The position numbers and the translations under genes are program-made. A DNA stretch of 45,686 bases, from the NCBI GenBank assembly GCA_052146815.1, contig JBKQMG010000113.1, positions 1 through 45,686 on the forward strand. The letters are read 5' to 3'. Below, one piece after another: positions 7,643 through 15,709 of the stretch. Source of the DNA: DATJZH01 sp052146815. GTDB lineage: Bacteria > Actinomycetota > Actinomycetes > Streptosporangiales > Streptosporangiaceae. Every line of letters starts with the position of its first letter. The stretch's first letter is position 1. The notes under the pieces are model-generated. The model had not been told where the DNA came from. It did not search any database and saw only the letters and a list, made by a program, of their open reading frames with translations.

Positions 7643-8545
7643 ATGGCGACGCAGGCTCCTGAGGCACCGGCCGCGGCAGGCACGGACGTCCTCGTCGAGG
7701 AAATCCGGGTCGCGGTTCCCGAGCGGGGCCTGCGGCACGACGCCCGCGCGGTGGGCATCATCTGGCGGCGCGAGCTGATCAGGTTCCGCACCGACCGGCT
7801 GCGCGCGATCACCTCGCTCGTGCAGCCGTTCCTGTTCCTGTTCGTGCTCGGCACCGGCCTCGGCTCACTGGCCGGCCACAGCCTGCCGTCCGGCATCAGT
7901 TTCAAGACATTCATCTACCCCGGTGTGCTGGCCATGTCGGTGCTGTTCACGGCGATTTTCTCGGCGGCCTCGATCGTGTGGGACCGGGAGTTCGGGTTCC
8001 TGCGCGAGATACTGGTGGCGCCGGTCAGCCGGGGGGCGATCGTGGTCGGCAAATGCCTGGGCGGCGCGACGATCGCGACGTTCCAGGGCCTGGTCTTCCT
8101 GGCGCTGGCCGGGTTCGCGGGCGTCCCCTACAACCCGGTGCTGATGCTCACGCTGATCGGCGAGCTGCTGCTGCTGGCATTCACGCTCACGGCATTCGGC
8201 GTGATGATGGCGGCGCGGATCAAGCAGTTCCAGGCGTTCATGGCGCTGACCCAGATGCTGGTCATGCCGCTATTCTTCTTGTCCGGGGCCCTTTACCCGC
8301 TGAACGGCCTGCCGGCCTGGCTGACCGTGCTGACCCGGATCGACCCGCTGACTTATGTCGTGGGCCCCATGCGGCACGCCGTATTCAGCCATCTGAACAT
8401 GAGCCCGCTTTTCGACTCGAAATTGGCGCCCACTATCACCTGGGCGGGCTGGCCAGTGCCGCTTTGGCTATCACTGGGCATAGTCGCGGTGATGGGACTG
8501 GGAATGATGACCGTCGCCATCGCAGAATTCCGCAAGACCGAGTAG
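7643..8545 (+). CDS. ABC-2 type exporter permease (DrrB-like)
   Basis: Integral membrane partner of the preceding ATPase, 300 residues. After a hydrophilic N-terminus of about 45 residues there are six predicted membrane segments, starting with ITSLVQPFLFLFVLGTGLG and including FIYPGVLAMSVLFTAIFSAA and LTQMLVMPLFFLSGALYPL. The cytoplasmic loop REFGFLREILVAPVSR is the conserved coupling region of ABC-2 permeases. Start ATG at 7643 lies three bases past the ATPase stop, and GAGGAAGG sits at the end of the upstream gene, so the two are translated together. It is the last gene of the padR operon. Confidence 0.9.
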   Translation: MATQAPEAPAAAGTDVLVEEIRVAVPERGLRHDARAVGIIWRRELIRFRTDRLRAITSLVQPFLFLFVLGTGLGSLAGHSLPSGISFKTFIYPGVLAMSVLFTAIFSAASIVWDREFGFLREILVAPVSRGAIVVGKCLGGATIATFQGLVFLALAGFAGVPYNPVLMLTLIGELLLLAFTLTAFGVMMAARIKQFQAFMALTQMLVMPLFFLSGALYPLNGLPAWLTVLTRIDPLTYVVGPMRHAVFSHLNMSPLFDSKLAPTITWAGWPVPLWLSLGIVAVMGLGMMTVAIAEFRKTE

Positions 8546-8945
8546 CCCAGGCCAGGCGGCCGCGCGGGCGGAGCGCCCTGCGGCCTGGCGTATCCGCGGG
8601 CCGCAGGGCCCCTGGCGCGCAGGGTTCCTGGTGCCGTGCCCGGCAGCCCGGCAGCCCGGCGGACGGCCGGGAAAGACTGCCGGGGGAAATTGAGGCCAAT
8701 GCGAAGGAAAAGCCTGCGATGCGGTAAGCGTTGCCGGAGATAAAAGAGCGACGCCGGGTGGCTACGGGGGCAAACCACCCGGCGTCGCATAACGTCGGCG
8801 CTCCGACGGGGGCCCGGAACGCCGGCAAGGGTGCCCCGGCGGGGGACCAGAGCACCGCTATGCATGTTACACCGAACCTCCCCCTAGTACGTCAAGACTG
8901 GATTACGAGCCAATCTCGTCATCAAGGCAGGCTGATCCCCCCGGA
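8546..8945. other. Convergent intergenic region
   Basis: 400 bases between the exporter permease and the DUF3099 gene. It holds the hairpin at 8748-8788 and a short CGGCAGCCCGG repetition near 8640. Open frames here have no recognisable protein features. Confidence 0.5.
8748..8788 (-). terminator. Intrinsic terminator of the DUF3099 gene
   Basis: Perfect 14-base arms (GCGACGCCGGGTGG and its complement) with a 13-base loop. Read on the minus strand the hairpin is followed by TCTTTTATC, a U-rich tail, which fits an intrinsic terminator for the DUF3099 transcript. It can also stop the exporter operon coming from the other side. Confidence 0.78.
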
Positions 8946-9371
8946 TCAGGCGTTCTGCTGGCCCGTTTCCGTCCCTGATGGAGCGTTCGGCGTAGGCGCG
9001 CCGGCATTGGGTCCGGTGCCGGTATTGCCCGGCTGAGGCACTGCCTGCCCACTCGCGGCTTGCGGTGGCGCAGCGCGCTCGGGCAGATTCGGCTGGTACT
9101 CCCGAAACCCGCGCGGCCCGGTCGGCTCCCGGCCGCCGTTGGCGAAGACCACCGCGAAGTAGGGAATGAATATGGCACCGGCCGCGGGGATCGACGTCCA
9201 CCATCCCGCGTGGTTCACGAATAGGAGCACCGCCAGCAGGAAGCAGGCCGCCCGGATGCCCATCATGATGAGGTACCGGCGCTGCCGGAGGGCAATGTCA
9301 TCGGACAGAGACAGCCGTGCTTCGGTGACCAGATGAGGCTGGTCCGGCGGAGGCCGGTGCGAAGTTCTCAC
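8946..9371 (-). CDS. DUF3099 membrane protein
   Basis: A 141-residue actinobacterial protein of unknown function. The core RRYLIMMGIRAACFLLAVLLF gives one membrane helix, and SIPAAGAIFIPYFAVVFANG gives a second, as in DUF3099. The C-terminal 50 residues are Pro/Gly/Ala-rich and probably disordered. The GTG start at 9371 has GGGAGG almost touching it, which is poor spacing; a start nearer the first helix is possible. A strong terminator follows at 8748-8788. Confidence 0.75.
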   Translation of the reverse strand: MRTSHRPPPDQPHLVTEARLSLSDDIALRQRRYLIMMGIRAACFLLAVLLFVNHAGWWTSIPAAGAIFIPYFAVVFANGGREPTGPRGFREYQPNLPERAAPPQAASGQAVPQPGNTGTGPNAGAPTPNAPSGTETGQQNA

Positions 9372-9418
9372 CCTCCCACGTTATGCCCGCCCTATACCAG
9401 TGCTGACCCGGCCGGCGG

Positions 9419-10518
9419 CTAGCACTCCGGCGCAGCGATGCCTGTGATGCTGGTCACGCCCGGAGCACCCGCCTGCGCCATGGCGCAGGCAAGATCATCA
9501 GTAAGGGCGGCCAGCAGGCGATGCACGCCGTCCGCACCGCCCGCCGCGAGGGCCCAGAGCACCGGCCTCCCGATGAACACTGCGTCGGCGCCGAGGGCCA
9601 GGGCGGCCAGCACATCCTCGCCCGTGCGGATCCCGCCGTCCACATAGACCTCGCAGCGCAGGCCCCCAGGCCCTGCGAGCGCCGTGACTGTGGCCTCCTC
9701 GCCGCCGGGGGCACCTCGCCGGCGTGCAGGACCGCCGCCACCGGCGGCAGCGCAAGGGCCGTGGGCATCGCCCCGTCGAGCTGACGGCCGCCGTGATTGG
9801 ACACGATGACCCCGGCCGCCCCGGCGGCAGCGCATGCCCGCGCGTCGTCCGGCCGCAGGACCCCCTTCACGATCACCGGCAGGCCGCCGGTCTCCGCGAG
9901 CCAGCGGATGTCGGCGAAGGTCACATCACTGGCCTGGGCAGCGGCGCCGAGATCGTCCACCGGCCCGATGTTCACCAGGAAATCGTCACCGAGCCGGAGG
10001 GCATCACTGCCGTCGCGCCGCTTGCGGCCGACGACCGGCGTATCGGCCGTCAGCACCAGCGCCCCCGCGCCCGGCGCCGCCGCGCGCTGCACCAGGGCCG
10101 CCGTCAGGGCCCGGTCGCGCAGCATGTATACCTGGAACCACCAGCTGCCGCCTCCGGCCGCGAGGACGTCGGCCACATCCTCGATACGGCGGGAACTGCG
10201 GGTGGACAGCACGAACAGCGCGCCGGCCCTGGCCGCGCCCGCCGCGGTGGCCAGCTCCCCGTCGGGGTGGGCCAGCCGGTGGAATCCGGTCGGCGCGACG
10301 CAGACCGGCGTGGGCAGGCCAGAGCCGAGCAGCCGGACGCGAGTGTCGACGGCACAGACGTCCCGCAGGACCCGCGGCGCCAGCCAGGCCCGCCGCCATG
10401 CTTTCTCGTTGGCGCGAAGTGTCCGCTCGCGGCCAGACCCGCCGGCGTAGTAGTCGTAGACATCGCGGGGCAGCAGTTCGCGGGCACGGCGCCGCAGGGC
10501 CCCGGCATCAGCAGTCAT
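9419..10518 (-). pseudogene. FMN-dependent 2-hydroxy-acid dehydrogenase (lactate/glycolate oxidase family), frameshifted
   Basis: The first frame, from ATG 10518, encodes DYYAGGSGRERTLRANE, the FMN site APTGFHRLAHPDGE, TADTPVVGRKRRD and the catalytic-His signature SNHGGRQLDGAMPTA. After AAVLHAGEVPP that frame loses family similarity. The remainder, EVYVDGGIRTGEDVLAALAL and DAVFIGRPVLWALA, continues in another frame to a TAG at 9419. The switch falls at a run of five G (plus strand, 9707-9711); one more base would restore a ~366-residue protein of normal size. All catalytic motifs survive, so this is either a very recent mutation or a homopolymer sequencing error. If intact, the enzyme would oxidise a small 2-hydroxy acid such as lactate. 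The start is 20 bases from the divergent dodecin gene; AGGA precedes it by seven bases. Confidence 0.82.
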
Positions 10519-10538
10519 GTGCCCATCCTGGAGGAAGA

Positions 10539-10751
10539 ATGAGCGACCGCACCTACCGCGTCACCGAGATTGTCGGCACCTCGCCGGACGGCATCGAGCC
10601 GGCGATCCGCAGTGCCCTGCACCGGGCCGGGCAGACGCTGCGGCACCTGGACTGGTTCGAGGTGACCCAGGTGCGGGGCCAGATCGTCGATGGCGACGTC
10701 GCGCATTACCAGGTGGGCCTGAAGGTCGGCTTCCGGCTCGAGGACGCCTGA
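10539..10751 (+). CDS. Dodecin, flavin-binding protein
   Basis: A 70-residue protein of the dodecin family, which forms hollow dodecamers that store or buffer flavins. Typical features are YRVTEIVGTSPDGIEPAI at the N-terminus, the flavin-stacking Trp39 in LDWFEVTQVRG, and VAHYQVGLKVGFRLED at the end. Start is ATG at 10539 with GGAGGAA at 10530-10536. It is divergent from the FMN-dependent dehydrogenase with only 20 bases between start codons, a pairing that makes sense for flavin supply. The promoter must lie within the dehydrogenase coding sequence. Confidence 0.92.
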   Translation: MSDRTYRVTEIVGTSPDGIEPAIRSALHRAGQTLRHLDWFEVTQVRGQIVDGDVAHYQVGLKVGFRLEDA

Positions 10752-10800
10752 CCGGACCTGGCCGGCCAGCTGGCCTGGCCGCGGCAGCTGCCCCGCTGGG

Positions 10801-12210
10801 CTAGCTGGCCTGGCTGACCGACGACATGTTGAAGCCCTCCACCCGGACCGGCGGCATGGCCGCGTGGGTGAAGTAGTCGTTCCACTCGCGCGGCAGCGTG
10901 CGCACCGTCTGGCCGGCCTCAGCGATCCGGCCCAGCAGCGCCACGGGGCTCTCGTTGAACCGGAAGTTGTTGACCGCGCCCGCGACCTCCCCGTTCTCCA
11001 CGAGATAGACGCCGTCGCGGGTCAGCCCGGTCAGCAGCAGCGTCTGCGGGTCGACTTCGCGGATGTACCACAGGCAGGTGACGAGCAGGCCGCGCCTGGT
11101 GCTGGCGATCATGTCCTCGATGGACCCGGCCCCGTCCCTGGCGTCCAGGATCAGGTTCTCGATCGGCGGCGTCACCGGCAGCCCGGCCAGCTGGGCCGAA
11201 TGCCGGGTACTGGGCAGCGCAGCAAGCTCCCCGGCGGCGATCCACTCGGTGGGGCGCAGCGGGAGGCCGTTGTCGAAGACCGAGGACATCCGGCTCGAGG
11301 CGTGCGCGAGGACGAACGGCTCGCACTCCAGCCCCGGCTCGGCGGGGCTGCTGCGCAGCGTCAGCGGCATCTGCGCCAGGCGCTCGCCGACGCGGGTCCC
11401 GCCGCCGGGCCTGCTGAAGACCGTCCGGCCGTCCAGCACGTCCTTCGCCCCGGCCGACCAGTAGAGGTAGATCATCAGGTCAGCCAGCGCGCTCGGCGGC
11501 AGCAGCGTCTGGTAGCGGCCGGCGGGCAGCTCGACCCGCCGCTGCGCCCAGCCGAGCCGCTGCTCCAGGACCGCGTCGAGCTGCTCGACATCCACGTCGG
11601 CGAAGTCGCGGGTGCCGGCCCCCGCCCAGGCGGAACGGGTCAGGTCGGCGGACTTCGCGTTGAGCTCCAGCTTGCCCGTCGGCTGGTCATGCCGGAGCCG
11701 GATGCCGGTGGAGGTGCCCAGGTAGGTCGTGGTCAGGCTGTGCTCGGCGAAGCCGTATAGCAGCCGCCCGGTGGCCGCCGCCCGGCCGAAGGCGCCGCCG
11801 AGATCGCCGGCCACTCCGGTCAGGACGCCGATCTGCGTGGCGGACGGCGGATCCGCCCAGGCGGCCCCGGCGGCGGCCGCCTGACCTGTTTCCGCCGGGG
11901 TGAGCAGCGGGCGAGCGTCCTCGGCCGGGGGAGCGTCCGCGGCTGCCGCGGCCGCCTCCGCCGCGACCTCGGATACCTGGTCATCGCGCACCCCGGACCT
12001 GGACACCACGCCCGCCGAGGCGCCCGACGATCCGCGGCTGATCGCGATGACGGTCAGCCGGCGCGACCGGGACACCCCGTTGGTGGTCAGTGAGTTGCCC
12101 GCCCAGCGCAGGTTGGCCGAGGAGGTCTCCTCGGCGATGACGATGCAGTCGTCGCATGGCGCTGCCTGCAGGGCCCGCTCGACGGTGTCCTGCGGCGAAT
12201 GCGCGCTCAT
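10801..12210 (-). CDS. pmbA: TldE/PmbA-family protein, partner of TldD
   Basis: The non-catalytic half of the TldD/TldE heterodimeric protease, which trims peptides (microcin B17 leader and CcdA in E. coli). 469 residues. Recognisable stretches are the N-terminal ETSSANLRWAGNSLTTNGV and the C-terminal GLTRDGVYLVENGEVAGAV with NNFRFNESPVALL. It lacks the HExxxH zinc motif, as expected for this subunit. ATG at 12210 overlaps the tldD stop by one base (TGATG), so translation is coupled; a GTG at 12213 is the alternative start. The gene converges on dodecin with about 50 bases between them, containing the small palindrome GGCCAGCTGGCC. Confidence 0.9.
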   Translation of the reverse strand: MSAHSPQDTVERALQAAPCDDCIVIAEETSSANLRWAGNSLTTNGVSRSRRLTVIAISRGSSGASAGVVSRSGVRDDQVSEVAAEAAAAAADAPPAEDARPLLTPAETGQAAAAGAAWADPPSATQIGVLTGVAGDLGGAFGRAAATGRLLYGFAEHSLTTTYLGTSTGIRLRHDQPTGKLELNAKSADLTRSAWAGAGTRDFADVDVEQLDAVLEQRLGWAQRRVELPAGRYQTLLPPSALADLMIYLYWSAGAKDVLDGRTVFSRPGGGTRVGERLAQMPLTLRSSPAEPGLECEPFVLAHASSRMSSVFDNGLPLRPTEWIAAGELAALPSTRHSAQLAGLPVTPPIENLILDARDGAGSIEDMIASTRRGLLVTCLWYIREVDPQTLLLTGLTRDGVYLVENGEVAGAVNNFRFNESPVALLGRIAEAGQTVRTLPREWNDYFTHAAMPPVRVEGFNMSSVSQAS

Positions 12211-13733
12211 CACGCGGCCCCTTCATCAGCGGTATTGAGGATCCGCACGCCCCGCACCAGCACCGCGGGACAGCCGTGGCTGACCGGGGCCACCTGGCCC
12301 GGCTGGCCCTTGCCGCAGTTGAACGCACCGCCGAGCACATAGGACTGCGGACCGCCCACCGCCTCCATCGAGTTCCAGAAATCCGTGGTGGTGGCCTGGT
12401 AGGCCACATCGCGCAGCTGGCCGGCCAGCCGCCCGCCGGAGATCCGGAAGAACCTCTGGCCGGTGAACTGGAAGTTGTAGCGCTGCATGTCAATCGACCA
12501 GCTCTTGTCCCCGACGACATAGATGCCGTTCTCGACCCCGGCGATCAGCTCGTCCGTCGACGGGCCGCCCTCGGCCGGCTGCAGGCTGACGTTCGCCATC
12601 CGCTGGATCGGCATGTTGGCGGGGGAGTCGGCGAAGGCGCAGCCGTTCGAGGCGCCGAGGCCCTGCAGCCGTGCCATCCGCCGGTCGAGCTGGTATCCCG
12701 TCAGCACCCCGCCGCTGATCAGGTCCCAGCGCTGCCCGGCGACGCCCTCGTCGTCGTAGCCGACCGTGGACAGGCCGTGCTCGACGGTCCGGTCCGCCGT
12801 CACGTGCATCTGCGGCGAGCCGTACTGGAGGCGGCCGAGCTGGTCAGGGGTGGCGAAGGACGTGCCGGCGTAGGCCGCCTCGTACCCGAGGGCCCGGTCC
12901 AGCTCGGTCGCGTGGCCGATCGACTCGTGGATGGTCAGCCAGAGATTGCTCGGGTCGACGACCAGGTCGTAGTGACCCGCCTGGACCGACGGGGCCGCCA
13001 GCTTGGCGGCGAGCAGCTCGGGCAGCTCGGCCAGCTCGGCGGCGAAGTCCCAGCCGGTGCCCGTCAGGTACTCATAGCCGCGCCCGGCCGGCGGGGCGAG
13101 CGTGCGCATCGTCTCGAACCGGCCGCCCGGCTCGACCGCCACGGCGGTCAGCTCCGGATGCAGCCGCACCCGCTGCTGCAGCGCGGTCGTCGCCCCGTCG
13201 GAGTAGAACTTGCATTCCCGGACCTGCCGCAGCGAGGCATCCACGTGGTCGATGCCGGGGCTGGCCAGCAGCTGCGAGCTCCAGCGCGCCAGCGCGGCGA
13301 TCTTGCCGGCGGCGCTGACCTCGAACGGGTCGATCTCGTAGGCGGAGATCCAGCTGACCTCGCCGTGCGCCGGCTCGGGGGCCAGCTCGATGCGCTCGGA
13401 GCTCATCGGGGCGGCCACCCTGGCGACGTCGACTGCCTCGTCGGCGGCCCGGACGGCGGCCTCGGTGGTCAGGTCGACTGCCGAGGCGAAGCCCCAGGTA
13501 CCGTCGACGACGACCCGGACGGCCAGGCCGACGTCGCCGCTGTCGATCTGCGTCTCCAGGTTCGCGTCCGACAGGCTGATCAGCTGGCGCCTGAGGAGCT
13601 CGGCGCGGAAATCGGCGTGATCGGCGCCCAGGTCGGCGGCCCGCTGCAGCGCGGCGGCCGCCAGTTCGCGCAGCGGGTAGGCGGTGAAATCCGGGTCGAT
13701 GGCACGGCCTGCGGCGTGCGAGCTGTCAGCCAC
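12210..13733 (-). CDS. tldD: TldD-family metalloprotease
   Basis: Zinc-dependent catalytic subunit of the TldD/TldE protease, 507 residues. The zinc motif HESIGH lies in NLWLTIHESIGHATELD, and the conserved C-terminal FNCGKGQPGQ region, which supplies the third ligand Cys in this family, is present. N-terminal SLSDANLETQIDSGDVGLAV matches family members. GTG start at 13733; only a weak AGG lies upstream. It heads a two-gene operon with pmbA and is divergent from fabG. The native substrate in actinomycetes is unknown; maturation of a ribosomal peptide is possible, but no precursor gene was seen here. Confidence 0.93.
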   Translation of the reverse strand: MADSSHAAGRAIDPDFTAYPLRELAAAALQRAADLGADHADFRAELLRRQLISLSDANLETQIDSGDVGLAVRVVVDGTWGFASAVDLTTEAAVRAADEAVDVARVAAPMSSERIELAPEPAHGEVSWISAYEIDPFEVSAAGKIAALARWSSQLLASPGIDHVDASLRQVRECKFYSDGATTALQQRVRLHPELTAVAVEPGGRFETMRTLAPPAGRGYEYLTGTGWDFAAELAELPELLAAKLAAPSVQAGHYDLVVDPSNLWLTIHESIGHATELDRALGYEAAYAGTSFATPDQLGRLQYGSPQMHVTADRTVEHGLSTVGYDDEGVAGQRWDLISGGVLTGYQLDRRMARLQGLGASNGCAFADSPANMPIQRMANVSLQPAEGGPSTDELIAGVENGIYVVGDKSWSIDMQRYNFQFTGQRFFRISGGRLAGQLRDVAYQATTTDFWNSMEAVGGPQSYVLGGAFNCGKGQPGQVAPVSHGCPAVLVRGVRILNTADEGAA

Positions 13734-13850
13734 GCACGGGAGCCTATCCCAGGCCAGCGCGGCGCCGCCCGGACCGGTACGCTCACAGCGGTCCGCAGTG
13801 GGACACGCGTCGCCGGGCAGGCGGCTGGCTGGCAGGAGGGATCACCGCCG

Positions 13851-14555
13851 ATGAGTCGCTCCGTCCTGGTGACCGGGGGAAACCGGGGAATCGGCCTGGC
13901 CATCGCCCGGAAGCTGGCCGAGGGCGGGGACGCCGTCACCGTCACGTCCCGTTCCGGCGGTGAAATACCCGGTCTGACCGTCGCGCAGTGCGATGTCCGG
14001 GACGCCGCCGCCGTCGACCAGGCCTTCTCGGTCGCCGAGGCCGCGCACGGCCCCGTCGAGGTGCTGGTGGCCAACGCGGGGGTTACCCGCGACCAGCTGC
14101 TCGCCCTGATGAGCGAGGACGCCTTCACCGAGGTCGTGGACACCAACCTCGGCGGCGCGTACCGGGTGGCCAAGCGCGCCGTCCGGGGGATGATCAGGAT
14201 GCGCCGCGGCCGGATCATCTTCATCTCCTCGGTGGTGGGCCTGCTCGGCTCGGGCGGCCAGTCCAACTACGCCGCCTCCAAGGCGGGCCTGATCGGGATG
14301 GCCCGGTCGCTGGCCCGCGAGCTCGGCAGCCGCGGCATCACCGTGAACGTGGTCGCGCCCGGCTTCGTCGACACCGACATGACCGCCGCGCTGCCCGACG
14401 ACAAGAAGGCCGCCATCCTGGCGAGCGTGCCGCTGCGGCGCTACGCCTCGGCCGGCGAGGTGGCGGCCGCCGTGGCCTTCCTGGCCGGGCCCGACGCCGG
14501 CTACATCACCGGCGCGGTCATCCCGGTGGACGGCGGCCTCGGCATGGGGCACTGA
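13851..14555 (+). CDS. fabG: 3-oxoacyl-[ACP] reductase FabG
   Basis: NADPH-dependent short-chain reductase of type II fatty acid synthesis, 234 residues. TGGNRGIG at 8-15 is the cofactor loop, NAG lies in VLVANAGVTRD, and the catalytic Ser, Tyr and Lys are in SSVVGLLGSGGQSNYAASKAG. The C-terminal VAPGFVDTDMT and PVDGGLGMGH fit FabG/MabA. Start is ATG at 13851 with AGGAGG at 13834-13839; the long open frame upstream is antisense to tldD. The enoyl reductase gene follows after 39 bases, the same order as mabA-inhA in mycobacteria, which supports FabG rather than another reductase of this family. Confidence 0.93.
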   Translation: MSRSVLVTGGNRGIGLAIARKLAEGGDAVTVTSRSGGEIPGLTVAQCDVRDAAAVDQAFSVAEAAHGPVEVLVANAGVTRDQLLALMSEDAFTEVVDTNLGGAYRVAKRAVRGMIRMRRGRIIFISSVVGLLGSGGQSNYAASKAGLIGMARSLARELGSRGITVNVVAPGFVDTDMTAALPDDKKAAILASVPLRRYASAGEVAAAVAFLAGPDAGYITGAVIPVDGGLGMGH

Positions 14556-14594
14556 CAGCCCGCCAGCGCGGCGGCAAGGGAAAGGGCAGCAGAA

Positions 14595-15359
14595 ATGGGA
14601 ATCCTGGCCGGAAAGAGGCTCCTGGTGACGGGGGTCCTCACCGACTCCTCCATTGCCTTCCACGTGGCCAGGGTCGCCCAGCAGGAAGGCGCGACCGTGG
14701 TCCTGACCGGTTTCGGCCGCCTCAGCCTGGTCGAGCGGATCGCCAGGCGGCTGCCGGAGCCGCCGCCGGTGCTGGAGCTGGACGTCACCGACGAGGGCCA
14801 GCTGGCGTCGCTGGCCCAGCGGGTCGGCGAGCACGTGGACGGCCTGGACGGCGTGGTGCACGGGATCGCCTTCGCGCCGCAGTCCGCCCTCGGCGGCAAC
14901 TTCCTGCAGACCCCCTGGCCGGATGTGGCCACCGCGCTGCACGTGTCCGCCTACTCGCTCAAGGCGCTCGCCATGGCGGCCCTGCCGCTCATGGGCGGCG
15001 GCGGCTCCATCGTCGGCCTGGACTTCGACGCCAGCCTGGCCTGGCCGGCCTACGACTGGATGGGCGTGGCGAAGGCCACCCTGGAGTCAAGTGCCCGTTA
15101 CCTGGCCCGCGACCTCGGTCCGCGCGGGATCCGGGTGAACCTGGTGGCCGCAGGCCCGCTGCGGACCATGGCCGCCAAGAGCATCCCCGGCTTCAATGGA
15201 TTCGAGGAGCTGTGGGGCAAACGCGCACCGCTCGGCTGGGACCTGTCCGATCCCGAGCCCGCCGCGCGCGCCTGCGCGGCCCTGCTGTCGGACTGGTTTC
15301 CGGCGACGACGGGGGAGATCGTGCACGTGGACGGGGGCGCGCACGCCATCGGAGGCTGA
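14595..15359 (+). CDS. fabI: Enoyl-[ACP] reductase (FabI/InhA type)
   Basis: NADH-dependent last step of each fatty acid elongation cycle, 254 residues. The divergent cofactor loop GVLTDSSIAFHVA, the stretch VVHGIAFAP and the catalytic region YDWMGVAKATLES are InhA-like. RGIRVNLVAAGPLRTMAAKSI is the substrate-loop region and GEIVHVDGGAHAIG ends the fold. Start ATG at 14595 has GGGAAAGGG just upstream. It is second in the fabG-fabI operon. This family is the target of isoniazid and triclosan in other bacteria. Confidence 0.94.
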   Translation: MGILAGKRLLVTGVLTDSSIAFHVARVAQQEGATVVLTGFGRLSLVERIARRLPEPPPVLELDVTDEGQLASLAQRVGEHVDGLDGVVHGIAFAPQSALGGNFLQTPWPDVATALHVSAYSLKALAMAALPLMGGGGSIVGLDFDASLAWPAYDWMGVAKATLESSARYLARDLGPRGIRVNLVAAGPLRTMAAKSIPGFNGFEELWGKRAPLGWDLSDPEPAARACAALLSDWFPATTGEIVHVDGGAHAIGG

Positions 15360-15636
15360 CGCCGCGCACCTGCCTGAGGCCGCCTGGCCCGCCCCGTGCG
15401 CCGCGCGGGCACGCCCCTGTGCCCGGACCGGCATTGCACCAGGTACGAACCGGGTATTTCGTGAAGTAGCTGCTGGTGACCGGGTCGGCACGGACTGACC
15501 GTCAGTCGGTTACGCGCAAGTCACAATCACGTCCCAAAGCAGGCCCTATCGCTGCAGACCGCTGGACTGCACTCGCGCGGCGTGCTCCTCTATGACAGTC
15601 CCCAGTGTCATCGGCGCCGGGGCTCTGGTCTATTTT
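15360..15636 (+). promoter_or_regulatory. Regulatory region upstream of the peptide ABC importer
   Basis: The fabI-importer gap (to 15709) carries two operator-like dyads: GACTGA-N3-TCAGTC (15493-15507) and ATGACA-N8-TGTCAT (15592-15611). A TATTTT at 15631-15636 could be the -10 box, with TGTCAT roughly in the -35 place, so a protein bound to the second dyad would block it. The regulator is not identified. I see nothing else in the gap. Confidence 0.35.
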
Positions 15637-15709
15637 CTGTATCTTCATCGTCGGAGCATGTCGGAGCGCTTGGCGTCCGGCGGTTCCCTGTGCCAAAGGA
15701 GCCGCAGCC

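Noticed and set aside
8731..9036. 101-codon plus-strand open frame across the terminator
   Set aside because: Runs through the hairpin and antisense to DUF3099; no ribosome site or motif.
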